Source: Candidatus Opimibacter skivensis (lineage in GTDB: Bacteria; Bacteroidota; Bacteroidia; Chitinophagales; Saprospiraceae). Taken from it: 64,000 bases of DNA. Numbering within the stretch: position 1 is the stretch's first letter; each line of letters opens with the position of its first letter. A model generated the notes under the pieces. That model was not told the origin of the DNA, did no database searches, and saw nothing but the letters and a program-made list of their open reading frames with translations. This document shows positions 1 to 8,706 of the stretch, piece after piece. The translations under genes and the position numbers were made by a program. The stretch is from positions 248,001 to 312,000 of the forward strand of contig JADKGY010000001.1 of NCBI GenBank assembly GCA_016722045.1, read 5' to 3'.

Positions 1-355
1 TCAAGTTATTCCATCCGATGTGTGGAACCAGATTTTTCGGAGGGAACTTCAATACGTTGGCCGTAAAGATGCCTAATGCTTCTGTATCGCCTTCCTCAGA
101 AGATTGACAAAGTAATTGCATGCCCAGGCAGATACCCAAAACAGGTTGTTTTAAGGATTTTATGACATCGTCTAATCCTTTTGCTTTGAGGTAATTCATA
201 GCTGTTGATGCTTCTCCAACGCCGGGAAAAATAACTTTGTCGGCTGCTTGAAGCACTGATATGTCGTCCGTTATCCTCGTCTCATAGCCTAGTCGATTAA
301 CCGCATTTTCTACAGACGTGGAGTTGCCTGCATTGTATTTGAGTATAGCTATCAT
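1..355 (-). CDS. hisH: Imidazole glycerol phosphate synthase glutaminase subunit HisH (partial)
   Basis: This is the N-terminal 118 residues of a class I glutamine amidotransferase; the 3' end lies outside the window. HisH hydrolyses glutamine to give ammonia to HisF in histidine synthesis. Visible motifs are the N-terminal MIAILKYNAGN, the oxyanion strand FPGVGEAS and the nucleophile elbow GICLGMQLL with the catalytic Cys. The ATG at 355 overlaps the hisB stop (ATGA), which fixes the start and indicates translational coupling. It is the last visible gene of a minus-strand his operon; hisA, hisF and hisIE probably follow beyond position 1. Confidence 0.93.
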   Translation of the reverse strand, partial: MIAILKYNAGNSTSVENAVNRLGYETRITDDISVLQAADKVIFPGVGEASTAMNYLKAKGLDDVIKSLKQPVLGICLGMQLLCQSSEEGDTEALGIFTANVLKFPPKNLVPHIGWNNL

Positions 356-1443
356 AGAGTTCCTTTTGTACTCGGTATACTATAGTTATTTGTCCTGGCC
401 ACTGCCATTTTTAGCGCTTTGGCAAAGGCTTTAAACACTGACTCTATTTTGTGGTGTTCATTCTCTCCTTCGGCTTTGATGTTTAAATTGCATCTGGCCT
501 GATCACTGAAAGATTTAAAAAAATGAAAGAATAATTCTGTAGGCACATCTCCGATTTTTTCTCTTTTAAACTCGGCATCCCAAACCAACCAGGGACGGCC
601 ACCAAAGTCAACTGCAACTTGCGCCAGGCAATCGTCCATAGGTAATAGAAAACCATAACGTTCAATTCCTTTTTTGCTTTCCAGGGCTTGTAAAAAAGCA
701 TCGCCCAGGGCAATGGCTGTGTCCTCTATTGTGTGGTGTTCATCGATTTGTAAATCACCTTTCACCTGTATTGCTAAATTGATATTTCCATGTTTTGAAA
801 TTTGTTGCAGCATGTGATCAAAAAAAGGCAAACCTGTGTCAATCGAGGATTGTCCGTTGCCGTCCAAATTCACTTCAACATGGATCTCGGTTTCAAGCGT
901 CTTCCTGTGGATTTTTCCGATTCTGGGGATAGCTTTCAGGTATGTGTAGATTTCGTGCCATTCGGAAGTGATTAGTGTGGCATTCGCTGTTTTGTCGGCA
1001 GTGATAAGAATAGATTTTGATCCTAAATTGGCGGCCAATTGTAAATCTGTTTTTCTATCTCCGATGACAAAGGAATTTTCCAAATCATAATCACCGTAAA
1101 TGTATTTACCCAACATCGCCGTTCCGGGTTTTCGAGTGGGTTTATTTTCATGTTCAAACGAAGGGTCAATATAAATATCAGCGAACTCTACACCTTCGTT
1201 TTTGAGCGTTTTAATAATGAAGTCCTGAACCGGATAGAATGTTTCTTCAGGGAAAGAATCTGTTCCTAATCCGTCCTGATTACTTACCATGACTAGTTCG
1301 TAATTCAGCTCTTTCGCCATTTTTGAAAGACAACTGATGGCAAAAGGAAGAAATTCCAGCTTTTCAAAACGATCAATCTGGAAGTCCGCAGGTTCTTTAA
1401 TGATAGTCCCGTCTCTGTCGATAAATAATACTTTTTTAGCCAT
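352..1443 (-). CDS. hisB: Bifunctional histidinol-phosphatase / imidazoleglycerol-phosphate dehydratase HisB
   Basis: A 363-residue fusion catalysing two histidine-pathway steps. Residues 1 to about 165 form a HAD-type phosphatase with the nucleophile motif FIDRDGT (D9 and D11). Residues about 170 to 363 form the IGP dehydratase, with the metal-binding histidine motifs FFDHMLQQISKHG, EHHTIEDTAIALG and ENEHHKIESVFKAF. The bifunctional form is common in Bacteroidota and enterobacteria. The gene overlaps hisC by 8 bases upstream and hisH by 4 bases downstream, so it lies in a tightly packed operon. Confidence 0.96.
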   Translation of the reverse strand: MAKKVLFIDRDGTIIKEPADFQIDRFEKLEFLPFAISCLSKMAKELNYELVMVSNQDGLGTDSFPEETFYPVQDFIIKTLKNEGVEFADIYIDPSFEHENKPTRKPGTAMLGKYIYGDYDLENSFVIGDRKTDLQLAANLGSKSILITADKTANATLITSEWHEIYTYLKAIPRIGKIHRKTLETEIHVEVNLDGNGQSSIDTGLPFFDHMLQQISKHGNINLAIQVKGDLQIDEHHTIEDTAIALGDAFLQALESKKGIERYGFLLPMDDCLAQVAVDFGGRPWLVWDAEFKREKIGDVPTELFFHFFKSFSDQARCNLNIKAEGENEHHKIESVFKAFAKALKMAVARTNNYSIPSTKGTL

Positions 1444-2473
1444 TGGAGATTTCGCGTAGTGCTTTTAGTAATTGTTTGTTTTCTTGTGGTGTGCCAATTG
1501 TAATTCGTACACAGTTATTTACAAGCGAATTTCGATTCCTGATGATGATGTGTTTTTCAATAAGTCGGTTGTATAGATGATTCGCATCATCAACGGCTAC
1601 CAGAAAGAAATTCGCGTCTGAAGGATATATTTTCTGAATACATTTTATCTGTTGAAGCTTTTGTTTCAGTTTCTCTTTTTCTATTAATATTTCGCTTACT
1701 TTCTGATTGTATTCTACTGGCTTACGTACTATATCCAGGCCTGCCTGCTGATTAATAGCGCTGATGTTGTACGGAGACTTTACTTTGTTATAGTAAAAAA
1801 GGATATCCTCATTCATATACGCCAATCCCAAACGAATTCCTGCTAACCCCCAGGCTTTGCTTAGGGTCTGACTAACGATTAAATTGGGATAGGTATTTAT
1901 CTTTTCAATAAAAGAAGGCTGCGAACAAAAATCAATGTACGCTTCATCGATCAACACTATGCCCTTGCAATGGTTGAGAATATATTCAATATCCTCTGTA
2001 TGAAACAAATTTCCGGTAGGGTTATTAGGTGAACAAATAAAAATGAGTTTCAGCTTTTCGTCAGAAAGAAACGGATGTAAATTATTTATGTCTATTTGAA
2101 ATTCGGTGGTCAGGGGTTGTTTTATTAATTCCACTGCATTGATATTGGCCGATACTTCATACATTCCATACGTTGGAAAAAAAGTTAAAGCTTTATCCTT
2201 GTGCGGTTCGCAAAAAATTCGAAACGCTAAATCAATGACTTCATCACTCCCGTTTCCAATAAAGATCTGATTGGACTTGACTTTCTTCAATTCAGCTAAT
2301 TGTTGTTTCAGTGCAGATTGATGGGGATCGGGATAGCGATTATAGATTCCGTATGGATTTTCGTTGGCATCCAAAAAAACACCTTTCCTCCCAGGATATT
2401 CTTCGCGGGCACTTGAATACGAAACCAGATTCTGTATATTATGTCTGACGAGCTGCTGTATGTTATTGTCCAT
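1436..2473 (-). CDS. hisC: Histidinol-phosphate aminotransferase
   Basis: A 345-residue PLP-dependent class I/II aminotransferase converting imidazole-acetol phosphate to histidinol phosphate with glutamate. Visible are the substrate-arm motif DANENPYG, the cofactor-site CSPNNPTGN, IDEAYIDF, and the PLP lysine in SQTLSKAWGLAGIRLG (K206). Length is normal for HisC. It overlaps hisD by 11 bases upstream and hisB downstream. Aromatic aminotransferases are related, but the position between hisD and hisB settles the assignment. Confidence 0.95.
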   Translation of the reverse strand: MDNNIQQLVRHNIQNLVSYSSAREEYPGRKGVFLDANENPYGIYNRYPDPHQSALKQQLAELKKVKSNQIFIGNGSDEVIDLAFRIFCEPHKDKALTFFPTYGMYEVSANINAVELIKQPLTTEFQIDINNLHPFLSDEKLKLIFICSPNNPTGNLFHTEDIEYILNHCKGIVLIDEAYIDFCSQPSFIEKINTYPNLIVSQTLSKAWGLAGIRLGLAYMNEDILFYYNKVKSPYNISAINQQAGLDIVRKPVEYNQKVSEILIEKEKLKQKLQQIKCIQKIYPSDANFFLVAVDDANHLYNRLIEKHIIIRNRNSLVNNCVRITIGTPQENKQLLKALREISNG

Positions 2474-3755
2474 CTTTTATTTTTTTTAGTCGTATGGAAA
2501 CGGCATTTTTGTGCGCGATTAATTGTTCGGCTTCAGCCATTACTTCGACCGTTTTACCTATATTCTGGAGTCCTTCTTTGCTGATATGCTGAAAGGTTAT
2601 TTTCTTTACGAAGCTGTCTAATGAAACACCACTATAACTTCGCGCATAACCATTTGTGGGCAAGGTGTGATTGGTTCCGCTGGCATAATCGCCTACACTT
2701 TCGCAGGCGTAATTTCCAAGGAAAACAGAACCGGCATGTTTGATTCTGTTTGTATAATCTTCCGGCTTATCGAGAGCTAAGATTAAATGTTCAGGCGCAT
2801 AGAAATTACTAAAATCAATGCACTCATGTATAGAATTGAAAACAGCCGAAAAGCTGTTTCTCAATGCCTTCTCAATTATCGCTGCTCTGGGCAAGTGACG
2901 AAGTTGCTTTACTAAAGCGATGTTAACTTTTTCAACAAAGTCACGATTATCAGTGAGTAAGACTACCTGACTGTCTTCTCCATGCTCAGCCTGAGCGAGT
3001 AGATCCGAGGCTACAAAATCCGGATCCGCATTTCCACTGGCAATCACCAGCACCTCACTGGGGCCGGCTGGCAAATCAATAGCTATACCATTTTTTTGAA
3101 TGCGTTCTTTGGCTTTGGTTACATACTGATTTCCAGGACCAAAAATTTTGTCAACTTTTGGAATACTACCTGTGCCGTAAGCCAAAGCGGCTATGGCCTG
3201 AGCACCGCCCACTTTGAATATTTCGGTGATTCCCAGAAATGATGCAGTATATAAAATGGCCGGATTTATTTTTCCGTTTTTATCTGGTGGCGTACATAAT
3301 ACGATGCGGGTACATCCGGCAATCAAAGCTGGTACAGCCAGCATTAAAAGCGTAGAAAATAAAGGTGCTGATCCCCCTGGGATGTACAAGCCAACATTTT
3401 CAATGGCTACAGTTTTTCGCCAACAGATAATACCCTGCATTGTTTCTACAGGCGATTCTGACTGTATTTGAGAACTGTGAAAAGTGCGGATATTTTCGGC
3501 AGATACGGCGATGGCCTCTTTTAGTTCTTGTGGGATGTGCAATCTTGCAAACTCAATTTCTGAATTGGTCACCTTTAAGCATTCAAGACTTACTTTATCA
3601 AACCGCAACGTAAATTCTTTTACTGCATTATCGCCTTCAAGACGTACCCGCTGAAGGATGGTTTCTATTTTTTCGTCCAGATCTTCAGATGGAAGGATTG
3701 GCCTTTTGCAAAGGTTTTCCCATTCTGAATATGGAGGATTGAAGAAGGTATTCAT
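2463..3755 (-). CDS. hisD: Histidinol dehydrogenase
   Basis: A 430-residue zinc- and NAD-dependent enzyme that oxidises L-histidinol twice to L-histidine. Characteristic segments are YIPGGSAPLFSTLLML, FKVGGAQAIAALAYGT, KIFGPGNQYVTKAK, DLPAGPSEVLVIA, and the zinc/catalytic segments LLAQAEHGEDSQ and CESVGDYASGTNHTLPT. The length is the family norm. It lies 16 bases downstream of hisG and overlaps hisC. Confidence 0.96.
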   Translation of the reverse strand: MNTFFNPPYSEWENLCKRPILPSEDLDEKIETILQRVRLEGDNAVKEFTLRFDKVSLECLKVTNSEIEFARLHIPQELKEAIAVSAENIRTFHSSQIQSESPVETMQGIICWRKTVAIENVGLYIPGGSAPLFSTLLMLAVPALIAGCTRIVLCTPPDKNGKINPAILYTASFLGITEIFKVGGAQAIAALAYGTGSIPKVDKIFGPGNQYVTKAKERIQKNGIAIDLPAGPSEVLVIASGNADPDFVASDLLAQAEHGEDSQVVLLTDNRDFVEKVNIALVKQLRHLPRAAIIEKALRNSFSAVFNSIHECIDFSNFYAPEHLILALDKPEDYTNRIKHAGSVFLGNYACESVGDYASGTNHTLPTNGYARSYSGVSLDSFVKKITFQHISKEGLQNIGKTVEVMAEAEQLIAHKNAVSIRLKKIKDGQ

Positions 3756-3771
3756 TATTTACTATTTCGTT

Positions 3772-4629
3772 TTAAAGAATCATTTTTTCAATCGGAACAA
3801 CTAATATCCCTTCAGCACCTGCTTCTTTCAATTCATCTATGATGTCCCAGAATTTGTCCTCGCTGATTACAGAATGTAAACTGCTCCAGCCTTCTTTTGC
3901 CAATGGAAGAATCGTTGGGCTATTCATTCCGGGAAGTATGCGTATGATTTTTTCAAGCTGTTTATTTGGGGTATTGAGCAGGATATATTTATTCTCCTTT
4001 GCTTTTAGAACGGACCTGATCCGGAATAGCAACTTATCTAAGATTAATTGTTTGTCTGCATCCAAATTCTGAGTGGCTACCATCACAGCCTGACTGTTTA
4101 GTATTTTTTCCACCTCTTTTAACCCATTTGACAATAAGGTGCTGCCACTGCTTACAATGTCGCAAATACCATCCGCCAGACCGATACCCGGAGCAATTTC
4201 CACGCTTCCGGAAATGACTTCAATGGTCGCGTGAATATTATTTTTTTGGAAATAAGCTTTAAGAATATTAGGGTAGGAGGTGGCCACCCTTTTGTTGTTG
4301 AAAAAGTCCGGACCTGTGTAGCTTATTTCTTTCGGAACTGCGAGACTCAACCGACAAGCTGAAAAGAGCAGCTTTTCGATGATGTTGATGTTTTTCTGAC
4401 TTTCAAGAAATACATTTTCACCTACGATACCAATGTCCACAACCTGCTGCTCCACGTATTGTGGAATATCATCATCGCGAAGAAAAAGAATTTCAATGGG
4501 AAAATTACTTGATTCGGAAATCAGTTTTCCACCTCCGTTTGGAAATTTGATCCCACATTCACCCAGGAGTGAAATGGATTTTTCACTTAGTCTGCCACTT
4601 TTTTGCAGGGCGATTTTCAATTTACTCAT
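3772..4629 (-). CDS. hisG: ATP phosphoribosyltransferase, long form
   Basis: A 285-residue HisG of the long type, the first and normally feedback-inhibited step of histidine synthesis (PRPP plus ATP). The N-terminal catalytic part contains KIALQKSGRLSEKS and the PRPP loop LADGICDIVSSGSTLLSNGL. The C-terminal 80 or so residues match the ACT-like regulatory domain of the long form, so no separate HisZ is expected. It is the first structural gene of the operon and lies directly behind the attenuator and leader peptide. Confidence 0.95.
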   Translation of the reverse strand: MSKLKIALQKSGRLSEKSISLLGECGIKFPNGGGKLISESSNFPIEILFLRDDDIPQYVEQQVVDIGIVGENVFLESQKNINIIEKLLFSACRLSLAVPKEISYTGPDFFNNKRVATSYPNILKAYFQKNNIHATIEVISGSVEIAPGIGLADGICDIVSSGSTLLSNGLKEVEKILNSQAVMVATQNLDADKQLILDKLLFRIRSVLKAKENKYILLNTPNKQLEKIIRILPGMNSPTILPLAKEGWSSLHSVISEDKFWDIIDELKEAGAEGILVVPIEKMIL

Positions 4630-4677
4630 TTTGATTTTTTTAGAATGTTTGAGTAAATCTAAATCCGGGAAAAGCGC

Positions 4678-4715
4678 AAAAAAAAATCCCGTTTGATTTA
4701 CTCAAACGGGATTTT
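4678..4715 (-). terminator. his operon attenuator (intrinsic terminator)
   Basis: On the minus strand AAAATCCCGTTTGA pairs perfectly with TCAAACGGGATTTT around a five-base GTAAA loop and is followed by a run of T. It lies between the His-rich leader peptide and hisG, the standard position for a transcription attenuator. ACTCAA in the leader (4760 down to 4755) is complementary to TTGAGT spanning the 5' arm and loop, giving a modest possible antiterminator. The stem and T tract are seen; the mechanism is inferred. Confidence 0.85.
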
Positions 4716-4742
4716 AAGATATTTTTGATTTACATCATATCA

Positions 4743-4799
4743 TTATCGGCTCGCTTGAGTGCAAGTATGACAATGATGATGATGCAATAAATTAAACAT
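4743..4799 (-). CDS. hisL: Histidine operon leader peptide
   Basis: A short ORF of 18 codons reads MFNLLHHHHCHTCTQASR and ends in TAA. It contains four consecutive His codons and a fifth after one Cys. It starts 24 bases downstream of a TAnnTTTG promoter box and ends about 28 bases before the attenuator hairpin. Stalling at His codons when charged tRNA-His is scarce would favour read-through into hisG. The His run next to a terminator upstream of hisG makes this assignment strong despite its size. Confidence 0.88.
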   Translation of the reverse strand: MFNLLHHHHCHTCTQASR

Positions 4800-4823
4800 T
4801 TTATGTTTTATTTTATAATGGGC

Positions 4824-4831
4824 CAAAGATA
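4824..4831 (-). promoter_or_regulatory. his operon promoter, -7 box
   Basis: Minus-strand TATCTTTG matches the Bacteroidota -7 consensus TAnnTTTG. Its position would start transcription just upstream of the leader peptide ATG at 4799. No convincing -33 TTG could be fixed because the upstream sequence is A/T homopolymer. Confidence 0.55.
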
Positions 4832-4888
4832 AGGAGTTTTTTTAAAAATCCAGTTTTTTTTGTTTCTGATAGACTTGCTTTGCTGTCC

Positions 4889-5011
4889 TTAATCTTCAAT
4901 AGAACCTATATTGACTTCTCCTGCTCGCTTGTAATTGACAATACTCACTCTTGTTATTGTGACAGTAGCGTCTGCTAGTGTTAATTCTGCAGGAGCCCCT
5001 TCGCTAGCCAT
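4889..5011 (-). other. Possible 40-residue ORF or gene relic
   Basis: A minus-strand ATG opens a 40-codon frame beginning MASEGAPAELTLADATVTI and ending in TAA. The composition looks protein-like, but no family is recognised. A different frame just upstream gives MRSILKVYQLKRHLDILVS, so this may be a decayed gene. Nothing else is seen in 4832-5122. Confidence 0.25.
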
Positions 5012-5122
5012 CTGTGGTCAGCTCACAAGTATATCAAGATGCCTTTTCAGCTGGTAGACTTTCAGTATTGATCGCATGTAGCAAATGGTATCCGCATTTA
5101 TTGCTGCTGCCATAATGGGTTC

Positions 5123-8100
5123 TTAATACTTTACAACCGGGACAGTTTTCGTGAAATCCTTACCTGTAATTCTGATATAGTACAAGCCAGGAGGGAAGTC
5201 TGTCAAACATATCCTATGAGCTGTTCCGTTATCGACAATGCCAGTTTCACTCAGGAGCACAATGCCCGGAATAGCCATCAGCTGAACACTCGATATGGAG
5301 TTTCCTGTACAGATTATATCAACAAAATCATTTGTAGGATTTGGTGATGCTATGATTGTATAAGATTCAGCAGGATCGTCGGAAGAGGTGATGATAGTAA
5401 CCAATACCGAATCTATCGCTGTACAACCTGCATTGTTTGTTACAGTGACTGTATAGCTTCCGGCTGAATTGATCACGATGGTAGGCGTAATCGCTCCCGT
5501 TGACCAGATATATGTTAGGTCTGGGCCTGTTGCATCCAGTGTTACATCCTCACCGTCCTGCAGTGTTATATCAGCTCCTAAGTTTACCACTGGTAGATCG
5601 TTTACAGTGACGATAGACTCAACCGTTGTGCTGCACCCGAGCGAAGTCCCGGTCACGGTGTAGACTGTGTTTTCCTGAGGATTGACTTCGATACTTTCTG
5701 CTGTCGACCCATTACTCCACGCATAAGTCTCCGCTCCGCTTGCAGCCAGTATAGCAGATTGACCTGAGCAAATAGTAACATTATTTACCTCTACGATTGG
5801 AAGTGGGTTCACTATGACTTGTGCGTACACAGTATCAGAAACATATCCGGCCATCTTTCCATTGACACTATACGTTGTGGTCTCAGTCGGACTTACTGTG
5901 ATGCTGCTTCCTGTAGCGCCATTACTCCACTTGTAGGTCGCTGCACCACTGGCTAACAGAGTCACAGAATCCCCTGAACAAATAGTTGCACTGTTGACCG
6001 TCACTACAGGAATCGGAGCAACGGTAGGGCAACCTTCAGGAAAATAAAGGTCGATGATATTCTGCATCGCTTCAACAGCCATCGTACCATGCGTCTCATT
6101 GTATAAGGGCAGCCACACATTGTACCATCCGGATCCATAATCCGGATCACCGCCTGCCGGGACACTACCCCCAAAGAACGCCTTTGCGTGCACTTCAAAT
6201 TCCGCATTGTTGCGTGGTATGATCGATTGATAATGGGTCAGCCGGTCACATATCAATTTGGACGGCTTGAGATCTTCTCCATTGATAGCCAGTCGTAATG
6301 CCGTGGAGTCTTTTGGGTGCAACCCCCAAAAATGAATGAGCGGACGCAGATCTGCCCCGGCAATTTTTGAAAACCGGAAAATCCTGCTGTCTGCTTCGTC
6401 AAGTCCATCACCCGGCACCTGGTTGATGAAATCCAACTGCTCTTGTTTATAAAACGAATCAATCAATTCCCAGCCAAACAGTGCTGCCATTTCTATATAT
6501 TTCGCATAGCCTCGCTGTTGATAGCGCACTTCATCTTTTGTGGTGTTGGATATATCCATTGGATTACCGGCCCTGAAATTGGGCGTGACCATCCAGTTGA
6601 GTGCGGCCTGGTCACGGGTGATTTGCGGATTATTACCAAAAGACCTGCCCAGCGCTGTATCGATATTCATGCCGTACAGCCTGTTATAAATAGCTGCAGC
6701 CGGCACATTGACCGCCGCTTCCGTTTCGCCGGGAAATTTGCTGAACAACTGGGCATGTCCCATTTCATGAAACTCCGTTTCCCAGAACGTAACGCCCGGC
6801 CTTAAAAACCAGTGATTCTTGTTTCCGTTTGCAGCTTCCATAGGATTATACGTATTGTTGATCTGAGGATTGCCGATACCATAAAAGCCATACATAATAT
6901 CTAAATCAACCTGTAAGTACAGGATCGTATTATTTCTAAGCAAAGGATAACCCAACAACGTGGAGACAACATCCATACGATTATCCCAATCCTGCATCAG
7001 AGTGACAGGGTCATCATAATTGTAAATCCAGCTGGTCGGTACCTGCATCATATATTTATCCGATTCAAAATCCGCCCACGGTGCAGGGTTTTTTCGTTGC
7101 ACATCCTTCCATTCCTGTAAAGTCGTCTTATTAAAAGTCTTAAATGAAAAAAACGGAGCAGGCACTACATTGGTCAATTGGACTTCAACGATCCAAAGGT
7201 CAGCCTCATAAGGCGTGAGAATATAAATGCCGCCACCAAATGGATTGACTATCTGCGTGAGGGTATCCGTGATGGGGAAGGAATTAGTCACCCTAAAAAA
7301 TCTCTTGACATTATTTCTGCCTTTGTGATCATAGGTATGCGCACCGACTAATATCATGAAACCCTGATTGATCATAGCTGCCGGAACTTTTACACTGCCT
7401 ACGCTCCCCGGCGCAAGGTAGTACCCTGTAGGCCTGCGCGCAGGTGTGGATGACCACGCCGTCCTTTTGCCATACTCAGTAGGCATGGAAGCATTGATTT
7501 GAACCGTATAGGAGGTAGCCGGATCATCCGGTTCAGGGCATACCCCCGGGAAAAAATCAGCTGTCTGAAATTTTCTCCCTTCGAGGATGGAGAGATACTT
7601 TTTCACATTACCGGAGGTGTAGACATAATCCTGAATTCCTTGTTGTACTCTAAACACGGCCCTGACCAGTTCATACCCATCACTTGCACCAAACGTATTG
7701 GGGAATCCACCCTTGCTGGCGGCATTGAGAAATAGGGGTCCGTTATTGGATTCATAATAATCCACCAGATCGAATGCCTGGAGCACTAAGGACACGGTGT
7801 CTCCGACGACGAATATGTTTTCCTGGATGGTATCAGCGATGGCATTGATCTGTGCATTGCTCAACGGGGATGTACCGGAGAGATGATCTTTTATCGCCTT
7901 CATGGCCCATGACAGCCTGCCAATGGATTCAGTGGCGTCAGCAATCTGGTAATAGCCTGATTTGTGGATACCAGGCGCAGGATCTCCAAAGGTTGCATTA
8001 TTGAAGGTGATCGTACCGGTTTGATTATAGAGATAGCTAAACATCCCCTGAGCCCCATAGGCTACGTGACTTCTTTCCGGAAGGGTAAACATTTCACCTT

Positions 8101-8254
8101 CATCAGCACATAGTGTATATCCCGGAGGTCCCTGGGCCTGTGTAACCTGCATACACAGCAGCAAGATGAACACAAAAATTGCCACGAGAAAACGCTCGCT
8201 TTTAACTGTAAACATAATCCATCTGTCCTTTAAGGAAGGGTTCAGCTCATTCAT
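5123..8254 (-). CDS. Secreted M60-family-like metallopeptidase with Ig-like repeats and T9SS sorting domain
   Basis: A 1043-residue exported protein. A hydrophobic signal segment (about residues 21-40, ending TQAQ) follows the N-terminus; the true start may be the internal Met at residue 14. The zinc motif HEMGH lies at 496-500 with a downstream Glu (GETEAA), fitting the gluzincin pattern of the M60/enhancin family, whose members cleave mucin-type glycoproteins. About residues 750-960 hold three PKD/Ig-like repeats (ICSGDSVTLLASGAATYKWS and relatives). The last 80 residues (ASPNPTNDFVDI to TKTVPVVKY) are a T9SS type A sorting domain, so the product should be secreted or anchored on the surface. 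It stands alone. The family assignment rests on the motif and on weaker overall resemblance. Confidence 0.8.
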   Translation of the reverse strand: MNELNPSLKDRWIMFTVKSERFLVAIFVFILLLCMQVTQAQGPPGYTLCADEGEMFTLPERSHVAYGAQGMFSYLYNQTGTITFNNATFGDPAPGIHKSGYYQIADATESIGRLSWAMKAIKDHLSGTSPLSNAQINAIADTIQENIFVVGDTVSLVLQAFDLVDYYESNNGPLFLNAASKGGFPNTFGASDGYELVRAVFRVQQGIQDYVYTSGNVKKYLSILEGRKFQTADFFPGVCPEPDDPATSYTVQINASMPTEYGKRTAWSSTPARRPTGYYLAPGSVGSVKVPAAMINQGFMILVGAHTYDHKGRNNVKRFFRVTNSFPITDTLTQIVNPFGGGIYILTPYEADLWIVEVQLTNVVPAPFFSFKTFNKTTLQEWKDVQRKNPAPWADFESDKYMMQVPTSWIYNYDDPVTLMQDWDNRMDVVSTLLGYPLLRNNTILYLQVDLDIMYGFYGIGNPQINNTYNPMEAANGNKNHWFLRPGVTFWETEFHEMGHAQLFSKFPGETEAAVNVPAAAIYNRLYGMNIDTALGRSFGNNPQITRDQAALNWMVTPNFRAGNPMDISNTTKDEVRYQQRGYAKYIEMAALFGWELIDSFYKQEQLDFINQVPGDGLDEADSRIFRFSKIAGADLRPLIHFWGLHPKDSTALRLAINGEDLKPSKLICDRLTHYQSIIPRNNAEFEVHAKAFFGGSVPAGGDPDYGSGWYNVWLPLYNETHGTMAVEAMQNIIDLYFPEGCPTVAPIPVVTVNSATICSGDSVTLLASGAATYKWSNGATGSSITVSPTETTTYSVNGKMAGYVSDTVYAQVIVNPLPIVEVNNVTICSGQSAILAASGAETYAWSNGSTAESIEVNPQENTVYTVTGTSLGCSTTVESIVTVNDLPVVNLGADITLQDGEDVTLDATGPDLTYIWSTGAITPTIVINSAGSYTVTVTNNAGCTAIDSVLVTIITSSDDPAESYTIIASPNPTNDFVDIICTGNSISSVQLMAIPGIVLLSETGIVDNGTAHRICLTDFPPGLYYIRITGKDFTKTVPVVKY

Positions 8255-8460
8255 TTGCGGTGTTGGTTGAAATTTGAAAACGAATGTAGGTGATATACTT
8301 TATGGGTGCATTTATTTTCCATCTAATCATGACCGGTAATTTTCCTATAAGCCTGCAAGTTATGCGCGACGCGATTCCGTCTGATTATTTTACGAGGATG
8401 TCTTAAAGTTAGGGAATTCTTTGAAGAGGTGACAGGCATCTTTTATCGTCATGTATCCCA

Positions 8461-8706
8461 CTATTGTTTAACCATTATTCTACAACAAGTATGTTGCTGT
8501 TCGTCAGAAAAGTGTACAATATAAAGTCCACCAGGTAAATGAGAAACACTCAATTTATTTTGATTATTTGCTTGATATACAACCTCACCTAACGCATTTA
8601 TGATTACTACCTTATAATCACCTTTACTATTTTCAGTTGAAATTTGTAATTGATCTGAAAATGGATTTGGAAAAATATCAACAGAAATATTTGCTTTATC
8701 CGTATC
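8461..8706 (-). pseudogene. Detached T9SS sorting domain of the upstream gene
   Basis: These 81 codons are in the same frame as the 8707-9642 gene and are separated from it only by its TAA. They translate as DTDKANISVDIFPNPFSDQ onward and end LSVSHLPGGLYIVHFSDE then CCRIMVKQ before TAG. The PNP motif and the GLYIV strand are typical of the T9SS type A C-terminal domain. The reading frame is otherwise open, so a single nonsense mutation, or a base-call error, explains the separation. Confidence 0.75.
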
